This document shows positions 22,578 to 34,100 of a DNA stretch of 64,000 nt, piece after piece (within the stretch, counting starts at the first letter, position 1; the number at the start of each line of letters is the position of its first letter). This stretch comes from Earliella scabrosa. Lineage: Eukaryota; Basidiomycota; Agaricomycetes; Polyporales; Polyporaceae. The stretch is from NCBI GenBank assembly GCA_022605405.1, contig JABYQQ010000008.1, forward strand, positions 372,001 through 436,000. The letters are read 5' to 3'. The notes under the pieces are model-generated. The model ran no database searches, was not told the DNA's origin, and saw nothing but the letters and a program-made list of their open reading frames with translations. A program made the translations under genes and the position numbers.

Positions 22578-24441
22578 GGTGGAGAACACGGCAGAGGTAA
22601 AGAGCAACTTGGAGTAGAAGTTTATCTGGCGGGGTGAGTGCCGTCAGTAAAAGCGGCTTGACAGAGCTAACTAGAACGGACCAGCGGTTGAAACGTCGGG
22701 TTAAATGAAGAGCGTATGAGAGAGGCGGAGATGGGGGACAAGCGGACGCTTGCGGGTACTTATAGCAATTTCAGGGAGGGGGAGACCACCACAAAGCGGT
22801 CCTCTGGCGAATCTGACGACCGGTTTGCGGCAGCGTGACGTCAAGGAGGGGCAAGGGTGCTTGCAGAGTAGGCCAGTCGCCCATTAATTGGAGCTCATCT
22901 GCTCTGTTACTCCGCACTCCGTTACTCCATACTCCGCGAGAAGGGAGCTCGCACCAAGGTCTTGCATCATTGGCATCGTCATACCAAGCCTGTGTAGGCC
23001 GCTTCAGACCAAATCGTCTAATTGAGAAGCCTCGCCCAAAGCCGTTTGCTCCGCATGTGTTACATCTCGTGGCGACTAGCTAGGTTCTAGCCACGACGTC
23101 TCCCCTCCATTGTGGCTACTCCCGGTCCTCCACAATGCCCGCTCCACGACGCCCACTCTGGAGTCCACGATGCGCACTCCACGACGCCTGCTCCACGATG
23201 CCCGCTCCACGACGCCCGCTCCACGATGCCCGCTCCGCTCTCGCTCGGGTCGGCTCTCCCTCTCAAAGCTCCGAAGCTTCGGAACGGAGAGATCCAATGG
23301 AGGGGCCGCAACGCGGTCCTCGTTTACGACTGAGGACCGGTTTGCAGCCAAGCCCTGAGTCCATTCGTTTCCCCGCTGGGAGGGCTGTGAAGGACCTTGG
23401 CGAACTTGTTGAAATGGCCTACTAAAGCCCATATTGATCTTACACTCAGCAAGAGCGAGATTACTCACCTGAAGCCTTGGTTCTGCCCTCCGCAAGCACG
23501 CCATCGCAGGTCGGAACCCTGCTCCCTTCACCTGCGACCTCCATCACCCATCGCACCTGCAGCCGTCTCTCGAAGGCCTCGGGCCGTTCAACGCACCCGA
23601 CACCATGGAGAGAGGGCAAGCAGAAGTACTCGGCACAACGACCAGGGGGGACACAGAGGACCAGGAGCAGGTGGAGGCAGAGGCAGAGAATCCAGAGCCG
23701 AGGGAAGTGGAGGACAAGGAGCAATCAGCGAGCGCCGAAAGAGGCAGACCAAGTTGACGTAAGCAGATCACATCGGCCATCAAAACATTGCAGCTCCGCT
23801 TCAAACCCTCTGGCACCGAGCAAGTTCTCGCTGCCGACGAAGAGGCATCTGCACCGTACGCGCTCTGCTTTCGGTCTCAACTCCTCCCTTCCTGCTCTTT
23901 GAGCCCCTCTGCCAGCCTTCTAGCAGCTCTACGGCGACGCAACTTCAAGTTTCCCACTCGGCTATCTCTCGGTCGCATCCTCGTCGTGCAGTGCGTTGAA
24001 CGGCTGCAGGACAGGAGCGAGTTAAGATTGCAATCAAGCGAGAAGAACCAGCTGCTACACACAAGGTACGTGATCCAAAATGTGCGTAGAGGTAACAAGG
24101 GGCTCATGCCGGGGGATCGGACGCATCGGCATTGTTGTCCAGCCAGTTCACCTTGGTACCTTGGTAAGAATTTGCACTAGCATACTTGACGTGTAACCAA
24201 CGATGGAATATAACTGGATTGCGTGTCTGTAAAGACTTTGATTGAAACGTCAGAAGGCGAGAATCGAGGTAAGCGAGAGGTTGTGGGCAAACGAATGGCT
24301 TCAAAACGGACGCATAGGAAGCACTGGTGATCAAGCAGGGCGAGACGCACGATTGTCAGCGATTGGTTAGAAAGGTAGGAACACACATCATATCTAGAAT
24401 GCACATAGCTGAGATTGACGACATTGGGCGTATGCTATAGT
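22578..24441. other. Divergent intergenic region between fam3 and fam5
   Basis: The fam3 promoter would lie at its left end and the fam5 promoter at its right. A 14-bp minisatellite sits at 23128-23232. Several short frames (for example 23397-23902 plus) are compositionally biased and I see no homology, so no gene is called. Confidence 0.5.
23128..23232. repeat. 14-bp minisatellite
   Basis: Tandem copies of CTCCACGAYGCCCG, four of them contiguous and near perfect at the right end (23177-23232), with more degenerate copies to the left. It lies in the fam3/fam5 intergenic region. Confidence 0.8.
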
Positions 24442-27109
24442 ATGAGTGGGACAAACAAATGGTACGGTTACTCCATATCCAGACTACTGTTATCAGCTTA
24501 AGACTATGTGGCGCACAGGCGAGAAGAGCTATACGCATTCAGCGATCACGAGCAACGCGTGTATACGGTCACCAATGTGCCGGACGTCATACACATTCCT
24601 GGCGGGGTGGACGTAAACATTGATGAGAATAAAACGTGGAGAGACATGCAGCGCCCTCAGTTCCTTGGGCCGAAGGTTCCTGAAGCACCGTATCTTCTCC
24701 GCGGCATGCCCGTCAGCGACATACTGCTGTCACGCCTTGGCACAGGTCCGGCGTTCTTCCCTCCTGTACGATACCAGACTGTGGGAGGGCAAGAATGGGC
24801 ACTTGATTTGACGACGCGGACATCCTGGACACAGCTGGAGAAGGGATTGGACTACATCAGCGATATCCTGCTCCAGTCTGCCAGTAACGACATCGAATGC
24901 GCCGCTCTCCGCAGCTTGCCTCACTGGCCCGAACCGGTGCAATATGGATATCGCGATTTCCACCGTAGCGAGTACGCCGCGGCACGTGCTATCCGTCGCT
25001 CTCGCGAAGCGTTCTACTTCCTGGCTGCGCGCTGCTCTATGGCGATTGCGGTGTGGCGGAAACCGGATGGCAGAGATCATTTGTGGATTGCGTATCTAGC
25101 CTCCCGAGGCGTCCCACAGACTTGGATCGATGCGCTGCAGAGTTCAGTCATCTCTCAGTTTGCCCATGGCCTACGTGTTGGTGGATTTGTGGATCCTACG
25201 GCATGGCCAGGATTAGATCACCTTCCTGTGCTCCAACGTTCGTACGTCCCAGTCTTCGTATGGTGGAGGAACCGCTCAACGGCGCAAGCACTTTGCCGTG
25301 CACATAACGTCATGACAACCTTTCTACCGCATGGACAAGATGCCAACCTCGCGTATGTCGCTCCTCCCCTCCCTCATCGTCCGAACATCTATCTCCTGTA
25401 CTGCAACGGTGAAGCACGAAGCCACCCTCCCACTCGCGATGGAATTGACGCGTGGATTCCCCGAGGGACTCGTCAGCAGCCACGTGAAACCTGTGATGCA
25501 TTTATCTACCGAATGCAGTCACTGTGCGAAGATGCTGCACAAAATGAAACCAGCTTCCAGCGCGAACGAAGGCAGCGACGCGAGCGAGCAGCCGCATCAG
25601 GCGTGCAACCGCTGTATGCGTGGATGAAGGTGAAGGATCTCTACGATACGGAACCTGCTTGGGCCGAGTTCGATATCCGGTGCGAAGTTGCGAGCGATGT
25701 GGTCACCTTCGTCTGGGACAACTATGCTCCCCGGTGTCGGTTCTACAATCATCGCTTCGATGAATGGGATCTTCTATCTCACCATGTCCCGGGGATCAAC
25801 GACACGCTCAGCGATCAGGCTTCCAACGTGAACAACATCGAATCGTGGACCCCATTCGACCTTGATCGTTGGACCTTCCCACCCTCCGTACAGTACGAAG
25901 CTCCCGCTCCCCAGCCAACACCTTCGGTCGATATGCAGCGTAGTTGGTCGTTGGTTCGTAACTTCTTCGGGGTCCACGAGTCCCGAACACTCCGTGCGAA
26001 CGTGGACTATACGAAGTATAGGGAGAACTACTATCAGTGCTTTGGACTGATGAAGGAGGATGCGCAATGCGCTGAAGAGGCAGAGAAGGTCTATGCGGGA
26101 TGGGTCGCTTGCATGCTCGGAGACCGCTGGTACACGGAAGGCACACATGACTGTTGGGACCTGGACGACAAGTGTCCTCGCTGGATTGGTCGACCGTCAT
26201 CATGGGTTAATCGTTTGCGCATCCGAGCTGCCCCTGCAACCGAACGTGTCAACGCTGGCCTGTATATCGTCACCTTCCCAGCTGACACCGTGGAGCAAGG
26301 CCAATGGATGTTAGCGATGAATGCCGCAGCAGCGCTCTACATAGTTCGGAACACCGAACTCAAGAACAAGGTCGACGCGGTCAAGTCTCTGCTAGATGAA
26401 GGACTTCCTTTCTACACCCTGAAGCTGGCCGTTACCTATGTCAATCAATCCTTCGACCCTACGCGAGCACGATATCCAGTTCCCCTGTGCCGCCGTCAAG
26501 GCTTCAAGCCCACAGACAAAGACTACGCAGAGTATGAAGCGCGTCTTCTGAATCTCATTCGCCGACGACCACTTCGGGCGGCAGGTCTTGCTGGTGGGAT
26601 TTTGTGGCGATTGCTGCTGGAAGTCATCGAGCGCGACGCAGATCTGAAGGAGCAAATACTCGCTAGCATCTTGAATGGACCATCCGAGGAGGATGATCAT
26701 CACGCCACAATTGTCGCAACCCACGAGAACGTCTTCTACGTTGATGATGCATTGACGGGTGAGGAGGAAGACATACTATGTGGAGTGTATACGCTGTATA
26801 CAGGTGAGCAATGTGTCTATGGATACTACAGCAGTACTGACATCGAATATAGAGCAATCTGGTCAGATCGAGTACGCATCCTGGTGGCCGCGTCGCAGTC
26901 AGTGGGCATCTTCCGGCATGAATACGGGCATCTGGAATGCATGGAATGAAGCATGGTTTGTCAGACGGCGAGAGGAGATCAGAAAGGGAAAAGCGCTGCC
27001 GTTGAATGGCAAGAAGTGGAAGTCCGCATTATCCATGCAGCGCGATGCAAAGATCTTGGCGAAAGTGGTGCACAGAGCCAGCGAGGAGTATCTCAACAAT
27101 ATGAACTAG
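24442..27109 (+). CDS. fam5: large protein of unknown function at the 5' end of the giant Helitron
   Basis: Proposed exons are 24442-24461, 24519-26803 and 26853-27109. The long frame has no upstream ATG after its in-frame stop at 24499, so a first exon MSGTNKW joined across a 57-base GTACGG...CACAG intron is the best start (N-terminus MSGTNKWREELYAF). The 3' intron restores a frame ending SEEYLNNMN. Recognisable stretches are ARAIRRSREAFYFLAARCSM, WIDALQSSVISQF, HGLRVGGFVDP and YVPVFVWWRN, then a Trp-rich middle and a C-terminus with WNAWNEAWFVRRREEIRKGK. I recall similar proteins in Agaricomycetes without assigned function. There is no signal peptide or membrane segment. It stops 268 bp before the 5' terminus of the element. 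The counterpart in copy 2, if present, lies beyond the window. Confidence 0.7.
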
Positions 27110-27261
27110 TAGAATGCAATGTATTATTCCCATTGTCATGCGTGTGCAGGGCAATATTCTATCACTACTCCTGAATGGACAACCAACCACGACGCCTGAC
27201 ATTAGATAAGACATATAATTAAGCTTGTTAGCAGTACTGTTATTAATTAGTACAGCCGATG

Positions 27262-27377
27262 TTGTAGCATAAGCGGAGTTTAAACGAAATTCCCACGGGG
27301 TCGAAATATCGTTGGGCGTCTAAGAAGCTATGTCACCCCCTAAAGAACGATTGATTTCGGTACCCTCATCAATTGTA
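27262..27377 (-). repeat. 5' terminus of giant Helitron copy 1
   Basis: On the minus strand this starts TACAATTGATGAGGGTACC and matches the first 120 bp of the nested element ending at 7688, including TCGTTCTTTAGG, GACCCCGTGGGAA and ACTCCGCTTA. The elements at 15861 and 29873 share the same landmarks. The base to its right is A, giving a T before the element on the minus strand. Confidence 0.8.
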
Positions 27378-28706
27378 ACCTCGCACCTGTGCTTCTGGAA
27401 AGTCAATTGTGCCAAACGCCACCACGCTTGTGCGCACAACTATTTGGTTTCCCAACTGGCCCAGTTATGCCGCTGTGCTGCAAAGCATGCACATCAATGG
27501 AAGGTATGTTGTCCTTCTAGCCTCCAAATGTTTCCACAGGCTGATGCATATCACAACAGTAAACTTCATCAATTGATGGAGTTGCATGCTGACGCAGTCC
27601 GGCCTCTGGCAAATGTGCCGTTGTGCATGTCTAGGGGACATGGATTCACCGTGCAGTTCTATGCTCCAGTAATGAGCTGTGTCTCTTGCAAGTCATCAGT
27701 GTGCTTCAAGAGCACCGTTTTCCAGTCGCGCTCCTCTACAATTACCTCACCTCACTTGTGGATGTTTGTGTTTTCCTCCTCCAAGAGGTGGACACTGCTG
27801 CGCTCAACCATATTCATAACATGGGCGACCGCAAACCCAGTACAGTCTCCCTCTCTCACCATGTTGATGTCAACTAAACTACTTTCCGCTCTTGTAGATG
27901 CATCTTGCACCATCCTCCGTGCGCGGTACCATCCTCCCCCTCGTCTTTGCAATCTCTCACCTTGTGGCCAGCGATGTTGTCGCCGTTGAGTGTTACATTG
28001 TCTGTACAGGGGACGATCCGTTCGCCCCCCTGCTAAAGAGGTGGAGCACTGAAAGTTGGTTACACTCAATCACACGCTTGTACCCTTTTCCTATGCGGAA
28101 TTAACTGATAAAACATCCGCAACCATGTACCGCCTCCTTTCGTTCTGCCCCACCCACCCCTCTATCCCCTGGCACATTTGCATTACGCTGTTGATCGATC
28201 ACGCGAGTGTAATTATTTTGTGCTCCAATTGCATGTGGCCCTACTTCTTAAACATCTGCTTGATGTGCTCCAAGACCATGGGTATTTGTATGCCTTCTGA
28301 AGTAGCTCCTGCCTCTTGGCCTCCGATATCCTGGTTTTTCGCCATGTCTTCTAGTCACTCACCTGTACAGTCCATTCTCAAAAGTGACTCTCCTGCCTTG
28401 AAGCGCAAATGGTATGTGCGTCGGCAGTACATAGCATAGCAACAAACATTGACACACATTCTCAGATCATTGTCCCCTCACTCTTCTGATGACACCATCC
28501 TCATCGATCCTGTTGCACCTAACAGCTCTCCGCCTGAGACAACAGTAGACAGCACGGACATCACTGATGCACCTCGTGCGTTTGTTCCTGCAGTTGCCAT
28601 GATGTAGGTTCCATTGTATTTACCTCCCCAGAACGAGCTGACCTTGATCTTAGGGGGATTGATGCTATATCTGGTGGCCCTGGTTCACTGGGAAATTCAT
28701 AATGTG
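27378..28706 (+). other. Host flank: right half of broken ORF and decayed coding sequence
   Basis: 27378-27520 continues the ORF from 1730-1796. Beyond it, several frames look partly coding but are broken by stops: 27560-27880 (VISVLQEHRFPVALLYNYLT), and 28350-28610, where an exon ending SDSPALKRKW may splice to SLSPHSSDDTILIDPVA. I recognise no family and cannot build an intact gene. Confidence 0.35.
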
Positions 28707-29076
28707 ATGTTGGCTGCAGGGGATCTCAGAGCAGTCACAATGGCCTAGGTCGAGCTCTGTGAAGTTTAAGGACGCCAGAGCTCGATGAGGGGGAAGTTTG
28801 CAGTGCGCGCTACATCGTGGGAAAAAAGTGTACAGTTGTGCGCGCAGTAAGGCGCCGAAAATCAACGAAGAAAAATGACAAGGCAAAAGCGCCCAAAAAG
28901 TGCGAGAGTTCAATCCTGGGAGTGGGCAAAAGCAAAAACATTTTATAACTCGGGAATGGCGCGCGATCCCCGCGCGTCAATTAGAGCGTCGGTCTAGCGC
29001 ACTGCCAGTGACCCTCCTGCAAAGTTGTGACTTGATGCGGTCACAGGAACTCGCGCTATCGCGCAGAGTTCAACAG
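28707..29076 (+). repeat. SINE-like repeat, copy 2
   Basis: Inverse of 745-1157 apart from small differences. On the plus strand it contains GAGTTCAATCCTGGGAG (B-box-like) and AATTAGAGCGTCGG (D-arm-like). It abuts a minus-strand coding-like fragment at 29077-29330, so it may have inserted in or next to a gene. The pair lies about 28 kb apart, one on each side of the giant element. Confidence 0.6.
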
Positions 29077-29550
29077 TACAATTGATGTGCATGTTGAAGA
29101 GGGGTGGAAGACCCTTTGCAGTGTCAAAAGTGGCAAGCTTCACTGTTTCTAGTGCACACACATTGAGGGGAATGTTGTCGACCTGCATTTTGTCGCCGGG
29201 AGCAGAGGGAGTGCAGCCAGCATCAACAGGAACGGAAGAGAGGGTGTAACTCTGATGGCCAGAATCGCGGTGCGCAAGATGCCTGGAAATGCGGCTGCCA
29301 TCATGCGTGTCAGGAACACGTAACCTCCTGCAGAAGAGACCTTACAACAAGGTGCAATTGGACAACCACGACTGGATGATCACAGTGTCCAACACAGAGG
29401 CAATGGAAGCTCACTGCTTGTTACTCAATCATGCCATAATCTCTGTATCTCACTCAACCACTTTAATATCTTGCTTCTTCAGCTTTTTTTCTTCACATCT
29501 GTCACTATGGTTGCCTGTACCTCTACAAAATGGGCCTGCATCATCCAACT
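29077..29550 (-). pseudogene. Unassigned coding-like fragment
   Basis: A minus-strand frame contains KMQVDNIPLNVCALETVKLA and FDTAKGLPPLFNMHINC and is cut off by the SINE-like repeat at 29076. The upstream part includes YTLSSVPVDAGCTPSAPG. I do not recognise it. The rest of the stretch to 29550 is low in coding signal. Confidence 0.3.
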
Positions 29551-29873
29551 TGGTGGTCATTCAGTTAAGCGCCCATTAGCCAAAGCTACAAAAACAAGTG
29601 CGACATATGGCCAGCATGTCACACAAATCATTTGATTTGTCAGTGTTTGGGCTTATTTAGGGACTGAGGTGGCAGTGCCATGAATGCCAGAGGGTCAGGC
29701 CAACCCTAGACTCCAGTAAACAGTTTCTTACTGGGCGTCTGCTACACAAATACAGTTACTTACTTGATGTAAGTGCAGTATGAAAAATATTCTCACGGGC
29801 TCAGATTTACGTAATGCAGAATGGCAGAGGAGTCATACTTAAAGGACAATCTCTTTGTTCTTCATCAATTGTA
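29551..29873 (-). mobile_element. Truncated Helitron2-type derivative
   Basis: On the minus strand it begins TACAATTGATGAAGAACAAAG at 29873 and follows the element at 15861-16656 closely for about 320 bp, through GCCCAGTAAGAAACTGTTTAC, to GGGCGCTTAACTGAATGACC. No matching 3' end follows. The base outside is A (T on the minus strand), as for the other copies. Confidence 0.75.
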
Positions 29874-30788
29874 AAAGACACAGTACAGATTTGATCTCAC
29901 TTGGTAGGCATAGCTCAAGGCTTTCAAATGAACTTACTTTCAGTTGTTATGGGCTATAAGTACAGGAGTTATAGTGTATACACACTTGCCTAAATGTGGA
30001 AGGATGGTTGACTTCTGAAACACAAAATAAGCACCCATCAGCTGAAATTAGAATTCTGCCTGCCTTATGGGCCAACAAAACACCCCAAAACTTGCCCCTT
30101 TGGCTGATGGGCATCTATTTGTTACAGTCACAGGCATTCTCCCATTTCTGTACACACACTTTCTGAGCCCAAATTGAAGTGAAATAAGACATGTTATGTA
30201 TGATTGAAATAAGAATTGAAAGCTCTACCCAATGAAAACATACATGAAGCATAAAAACCAAAATTGTAGACAAAAAGCACAAAGACATCAGAAAACCGGT
30301 TCATCTCTGTGACCTCTGCCCAGTGCTCAACAGAGTCACAGAGATCACAGAGATTGGGCCATTGTGCAGAGGTCCGGATTTCTCTACAGAGACACGCAGA
30401 GACAGGCACTAAGCCTACCCAGACCTCTCGCATCCACCACGGTCTTCGGAAGGGCACTTGCATTCTATTTCCACACAGAAGCTCATCGTTGCGAGTGATA
30501 TGAGTGAAAACATGGGTCACCAAGAGCACTAACATTGTTGGCACAGAGACATTGTTCTCTGAACAGAGCTGAAGAGCCACAAAGATGCCTTTTTCTGTGC
30601 AGAGCTGACAGAGCTGACCTGGATTTCTGATGAACTACATTTACAGACTGTTTAGCAATTCTTCAAGTCTCTAGCCACAGCACTGTTGGTACACATAGTT
30701 GTTGTGTGGTATGTATACATTTGATAAATCAGAATGTTTAAGGGGAATTAGTATTTGAGTCTCAGCTGACTAGTACAACTGAAGCTTC
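29874..30788. other. AT-rich stretch without a recognised gene
   Basis: No supported gene. It contains the degenerate motifs AAGCACCCATCAGCTGA (30024) and TTGGCTGATGGGCATCT (about 30096), which are inverse related and resemble the internal motif of the Helitron2-type elements. It also has a perfect 10-bp inverted repeat TCTCTGTGAC / GTCACAGAGA at 30304-30313 and 30335-30344 in a CAGAG-rich stretch. Confidence 0.5.
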
Positions 30789-30834
30789 ACTTGGGTGGGA
30801 GTGGGCCATGTCTGGCAGGCACGATTGATGAGAT
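30789..30834 (-). repeat. 3' terminus of giant Helitron copy 2
   Basis: On the minus strand: TCTCATCAATCGTGCCTGCC, then ATGGCCCACT, ending CCCAAGT at 30789. It is homologous to 1797-1842, 6510-6554 and 16610-16656. In copy 2 about 330 bp with tandem repeats separate it from the protease stop, against about 30 bp in copy 1. Confidence 0.75.
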
Positions 30835-30877
30835 GATTTCTGCTGAGATGATGCATTGAATTTTGAATTGATGGCAT

Positions 30878-31040
30878 GAGCGAACTTTGTGTTGACAGCC
30901 GGAACATGATCGAACTTTCAGTTGAGTACATGAGCGAACTTTGTGTTGACAGCCGGAATATGAGCGAAATTTCAGTTGATAACATGAGCGAACTTTGTAA
31001 GACTGATAGCCTGAGCCAATTTATCATTGATAGTCTTGGC
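30878..31040. repeat. 54-bp tandem repeat with GAGCGAACTTTG core
   Basis: Two full 54-bp units (30878-30931, 30932-30985) and a decayed third. Each unit holds two sub-repeats built around GAGCGAACTTT and GTTGA. The plus-strand frame reads as MSELCVDSRNM repeats, but I take this as a by-product. It lies between the 3' terminus and the protease gene of copy 2. Confidence 0.8.
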
Positions 31041-31167
31041 GAACATTTGTTGTGGACCTCAGAGTTTGAGCCATCTTTGTATTCACAACGTCCGTGAATC
31101 TCTGTCTTGTGTTTTCAGGCCTAGTGTACTCGATATAGTGATCGATGCCTGCCACGTATACGTCGAC

Positions 31168-34100
31168 TCAAGTCTTTCCGAACTTTGTATAGATAGCAAG
31201 ACTTGCTCTGTATGGTCCTGCCCGGCTAAGTTCGCTGGTTTCCATGCTTAGTATGTTGTTCACATACTTGGTTTTATTGCCCATTGTCACACCGTCATGG
31301 TACCACACATCTCCATTCTTATCAATAGTTCGTGCGACAAAATGGTTTGGCTTGAAATATATGACTCCACATAGCCGGTATACTTGCTGTCGTCCAGGGA
31401 GGATGATTTCAGTGACAATCCTTGCGCGAGCTTCAAACACAATAAATGCTATGAAGGCCGGGTCTCTAATGAAGCGAACTTTGGTCACAATATACTCTCC
31501 ACACGACTCACAAGGTATTTCTGATTTCTGGGACACTATTGCATCGAGCCACTCTTGTATTCCTTTGCCGGTGTATGCTCGTCTAGTTAGTGGATTGTTT
31601 TCCCAGTGCCTCTTAGAGCAAGTCCACACAACTCTTCGTTCTTGACGTATTTCTGCTTGACTGCACGGAACGTTACCGGCTTCGTCACATCCAGGGCATA
31701 CGTCTTCTTTGGTAGCTAACGGTGTTGTTACTGCTAGAATTGTCTTATATATTCCGTACAAATCACCCCCTCTGTCACCGCAAGGTCCCATGTCGGGGTC
31801 TTCTTCGCCCAACTTGTTTCGAATAGTGTTTCGAATATCATGCATGTGTTGTATGTCAGAGTGCGCAGATGTTGTTTCGAATAGTTCACCGCAGAATTGC
31901 AGAGTATCGTTGTGTTCAGCCACCTCTTCCTTCCATTCTAGATTAAAGTCTTGGTACACACATAGCAGAACTGTCAACAAACTGTCATATGGACAACTGT
32001 GGTTTATGTGATCCCATGGGAACCCTATAACACATGTATCCTGCGGGGCTACCATCAGTCGCACTCGTTTCTTTGCTTGTTCGTCGGAGTTGTCCAGCTC
32101 GCGCTTCCGTTTATCTTTCTTCAATCCTGTGAAGGTGCTTGTACTTGGTAGTAATTGCGAACCTTGTGCAGGCACATAGTACGCCTTGTCCTCCTTTGGA
32201 AACTCATTTGTGGTTGATGATTTGCTCTTTTTATTGTTAGTGTTCTCGGTCACTATTTGCCACGGTGAATCTTCGTTCAGTGGTTCGAGCGGAAACGGGT
32301 TCTTCTGAGACCACCGAAGTGAACGATGAATATGTTTTGGCATGAATGTCTCTCCTTTCCACTTTCAAAACGAGTGAATAAGTTCGTTTCAAGTAATCCC
32401 CATCACTTTGGGAGATATGGTGTGTTCATATCGCATCTGGGTAATTTCGTCCAAGAGTTCGAGCTCCCTGAACTCTTGGCGAAGGCTGCCTGCCACTCCG
32501 CCCGTCATTTTTTTGGACTCAAATGCTTGTACTATGATTGTTCCCTCCAATGTTGACCCCCGTGACAGACACGTATATACGGATTGATGCGTGTTGCAGT
32601 TGTGTAGGTCAATCACATTATTTGGTCTCGTTCGTCCTTGTGATCCGAAGTCTGTCATGGCGAAGTTTGGGATGACTGGAACTTGCATGCGAGTTATTTG
32701 GAGACATTTCCCGTTGGGCATTTTACATGTGATTACTTTGGAATGCGGTGCTAAAGGTACAACATTCTCTGGCAGGCCATCCAGTTTGATTGTCCTTGGG
32801 GGTGACACTAGACGCACAAATAGCGTCTCCAATGTGTTGTTCGACTCGTCGATCGGCTTGCTTTTCCATCCAACGACAATGGCTTCTGCCCCATTAGTGA
32901 CGCAACACTCTGTCGCCTCGTTCTGTTTAATCATCACAGGGAGCCCTATACATAGCATCAACTTTCCGGGATGATGCTCTGTGAGATGAGGATCTAAGTC
33001 CCATAGTTTTTCTTGCAATTCCGGACTGACTATGTTTGTGGCTCGACGAGGATTCACTGACTGTGATTTGCTTTTCCGTCGCTGTTCGTTCTCCACCTCT
33101 CCTCCGAGTTTATCCAATGCATAGAACGTGCATAGTTCCTGTCCTGATTCCCTGGCAAATCGTTCTGTTCCTTTGCGGTTGAACTCATCACGGTATACAT
33201 TCCATGCAGTTATTACGGACACGTTTCGGAACCGAGGTTGATTAAGTTTTGGCTTCCCCTTACCTCGTCCCGCTACTCTGCTTTGTAGTAGTTTGATATC
33301 TTGCTCAGTGCATGACTTGTATCGAAGGTTTTCCAAGGCGACACGAAGTTTTGCGTCATCCGGTGTTTGGGATCGTTGTCGCATGTTTTCACGTAGTATC
33401 ACTACTGTTGTGAATTGATGCCACAATGCTTTACCGATTGAAGCCTGTTGGTGCAAGTGACTGTGTGTTCGATGTAATACTCGGCCGACTTTGTGAGAAT
33501 ACAAAGGTTGACCCCCTACCGCAGGAGGTAATTGTGCAAAGTCGCCTGCAAAAATCATATTTATCCCTCCGAAGGGTCTTCCATCATTGTGAAGTGCTCG
33601 GCACATCTTCGAGCAAATGGTATACATTGCGTTGCAGTCCAGCATACTTACTTCATCCATGAACACATACTCTACGTTCTTTAGTCTTTCATATACTTGG
33701 ATAACTGTGGCAACTGATTCGCCGGATCGACTGCGTCTCAGTCCAAGTATTGAATGGTATGTGGATCCTCCTATCAATGCAGCTGCAGTTCCAGTAGGCG
33801 CCATGCACATGAACCTGTAACTTTCTTGCCGTGTGGCAAAGAAGTGTATCAATGCTTTAATAACCTGGGATTTCCCCGTTCCAGCCATTCCCCCAAGATA
33901 CATTTTCAGATGTTCGCCATTAGGTTCGACCGCGTGATTAGCCATGATTCGGAATGCTCTCTCTTGAGCCTCATTGAGACTGAATTCCAAGACAGTATCA
34001 TCTATGAGCTTTTGGGCTGCTGCATTGCTCGCTCTGAATTTATTCGACATGAAATATCTTTTATCGATCACCTTGACTTCGTTGGCCTCATTATTTATTG

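Larger units (their letters stand above)
1797..27377 (-). mobile_element. Giant Helitron2/Helentron-type element with gene cargo (copy 1)
   Basis: The 3' end at 1797 and the 5' end at 27377 are homologous to the ends of two small elements whose boundaries are fixed by restored reading frames (6510-7688, 15861-16656). Reading the minus strand, the 5' end is TACAATTGATGAGGG and the 3' end has CCTCATCAATCGTACCTG about 33 bp before its terminus CCAAGT. This is the asymmetrical terminal inverted repeat layout reported for Helitron2/Helentrons. Both flanking plus-strand bases are A (A|A, that is T|T on the other strand), with no target duplication. The interior is filled with genes up to both ends: a Rep-helicase-protease, fam1, fam2, fam3 and fam5. 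The alternative is two unrelated element ends that happen to face each other; the parallel second copy from 30789 argues against that. Confidence 0.7.

Noticed and set aside
23397..23902. Plus-strand frames of 120-140 codons as genes
   Set aside because: They are Pro/Ser/Arg biased, overlap each other in different frames and show no splice or paralogue support.
24508..24570. GTG at 24508 as the start of fam5
   Set aside because: The codon is GTG, not ATG, and an in-frame TAA lies at 24499. A nuclear fungal gene would not start there; a spliced first exon at 24442 gives an ATG in frame.
1797..27377. Starship-type giant transposon with a tyrosine recombinase captain
   Set aside because: No tyrosine-recombinase gene or DUF3435-like signature was seen. 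The only mobility gene is a HUH Rep-helicase, and the ends are Helitron2-like.
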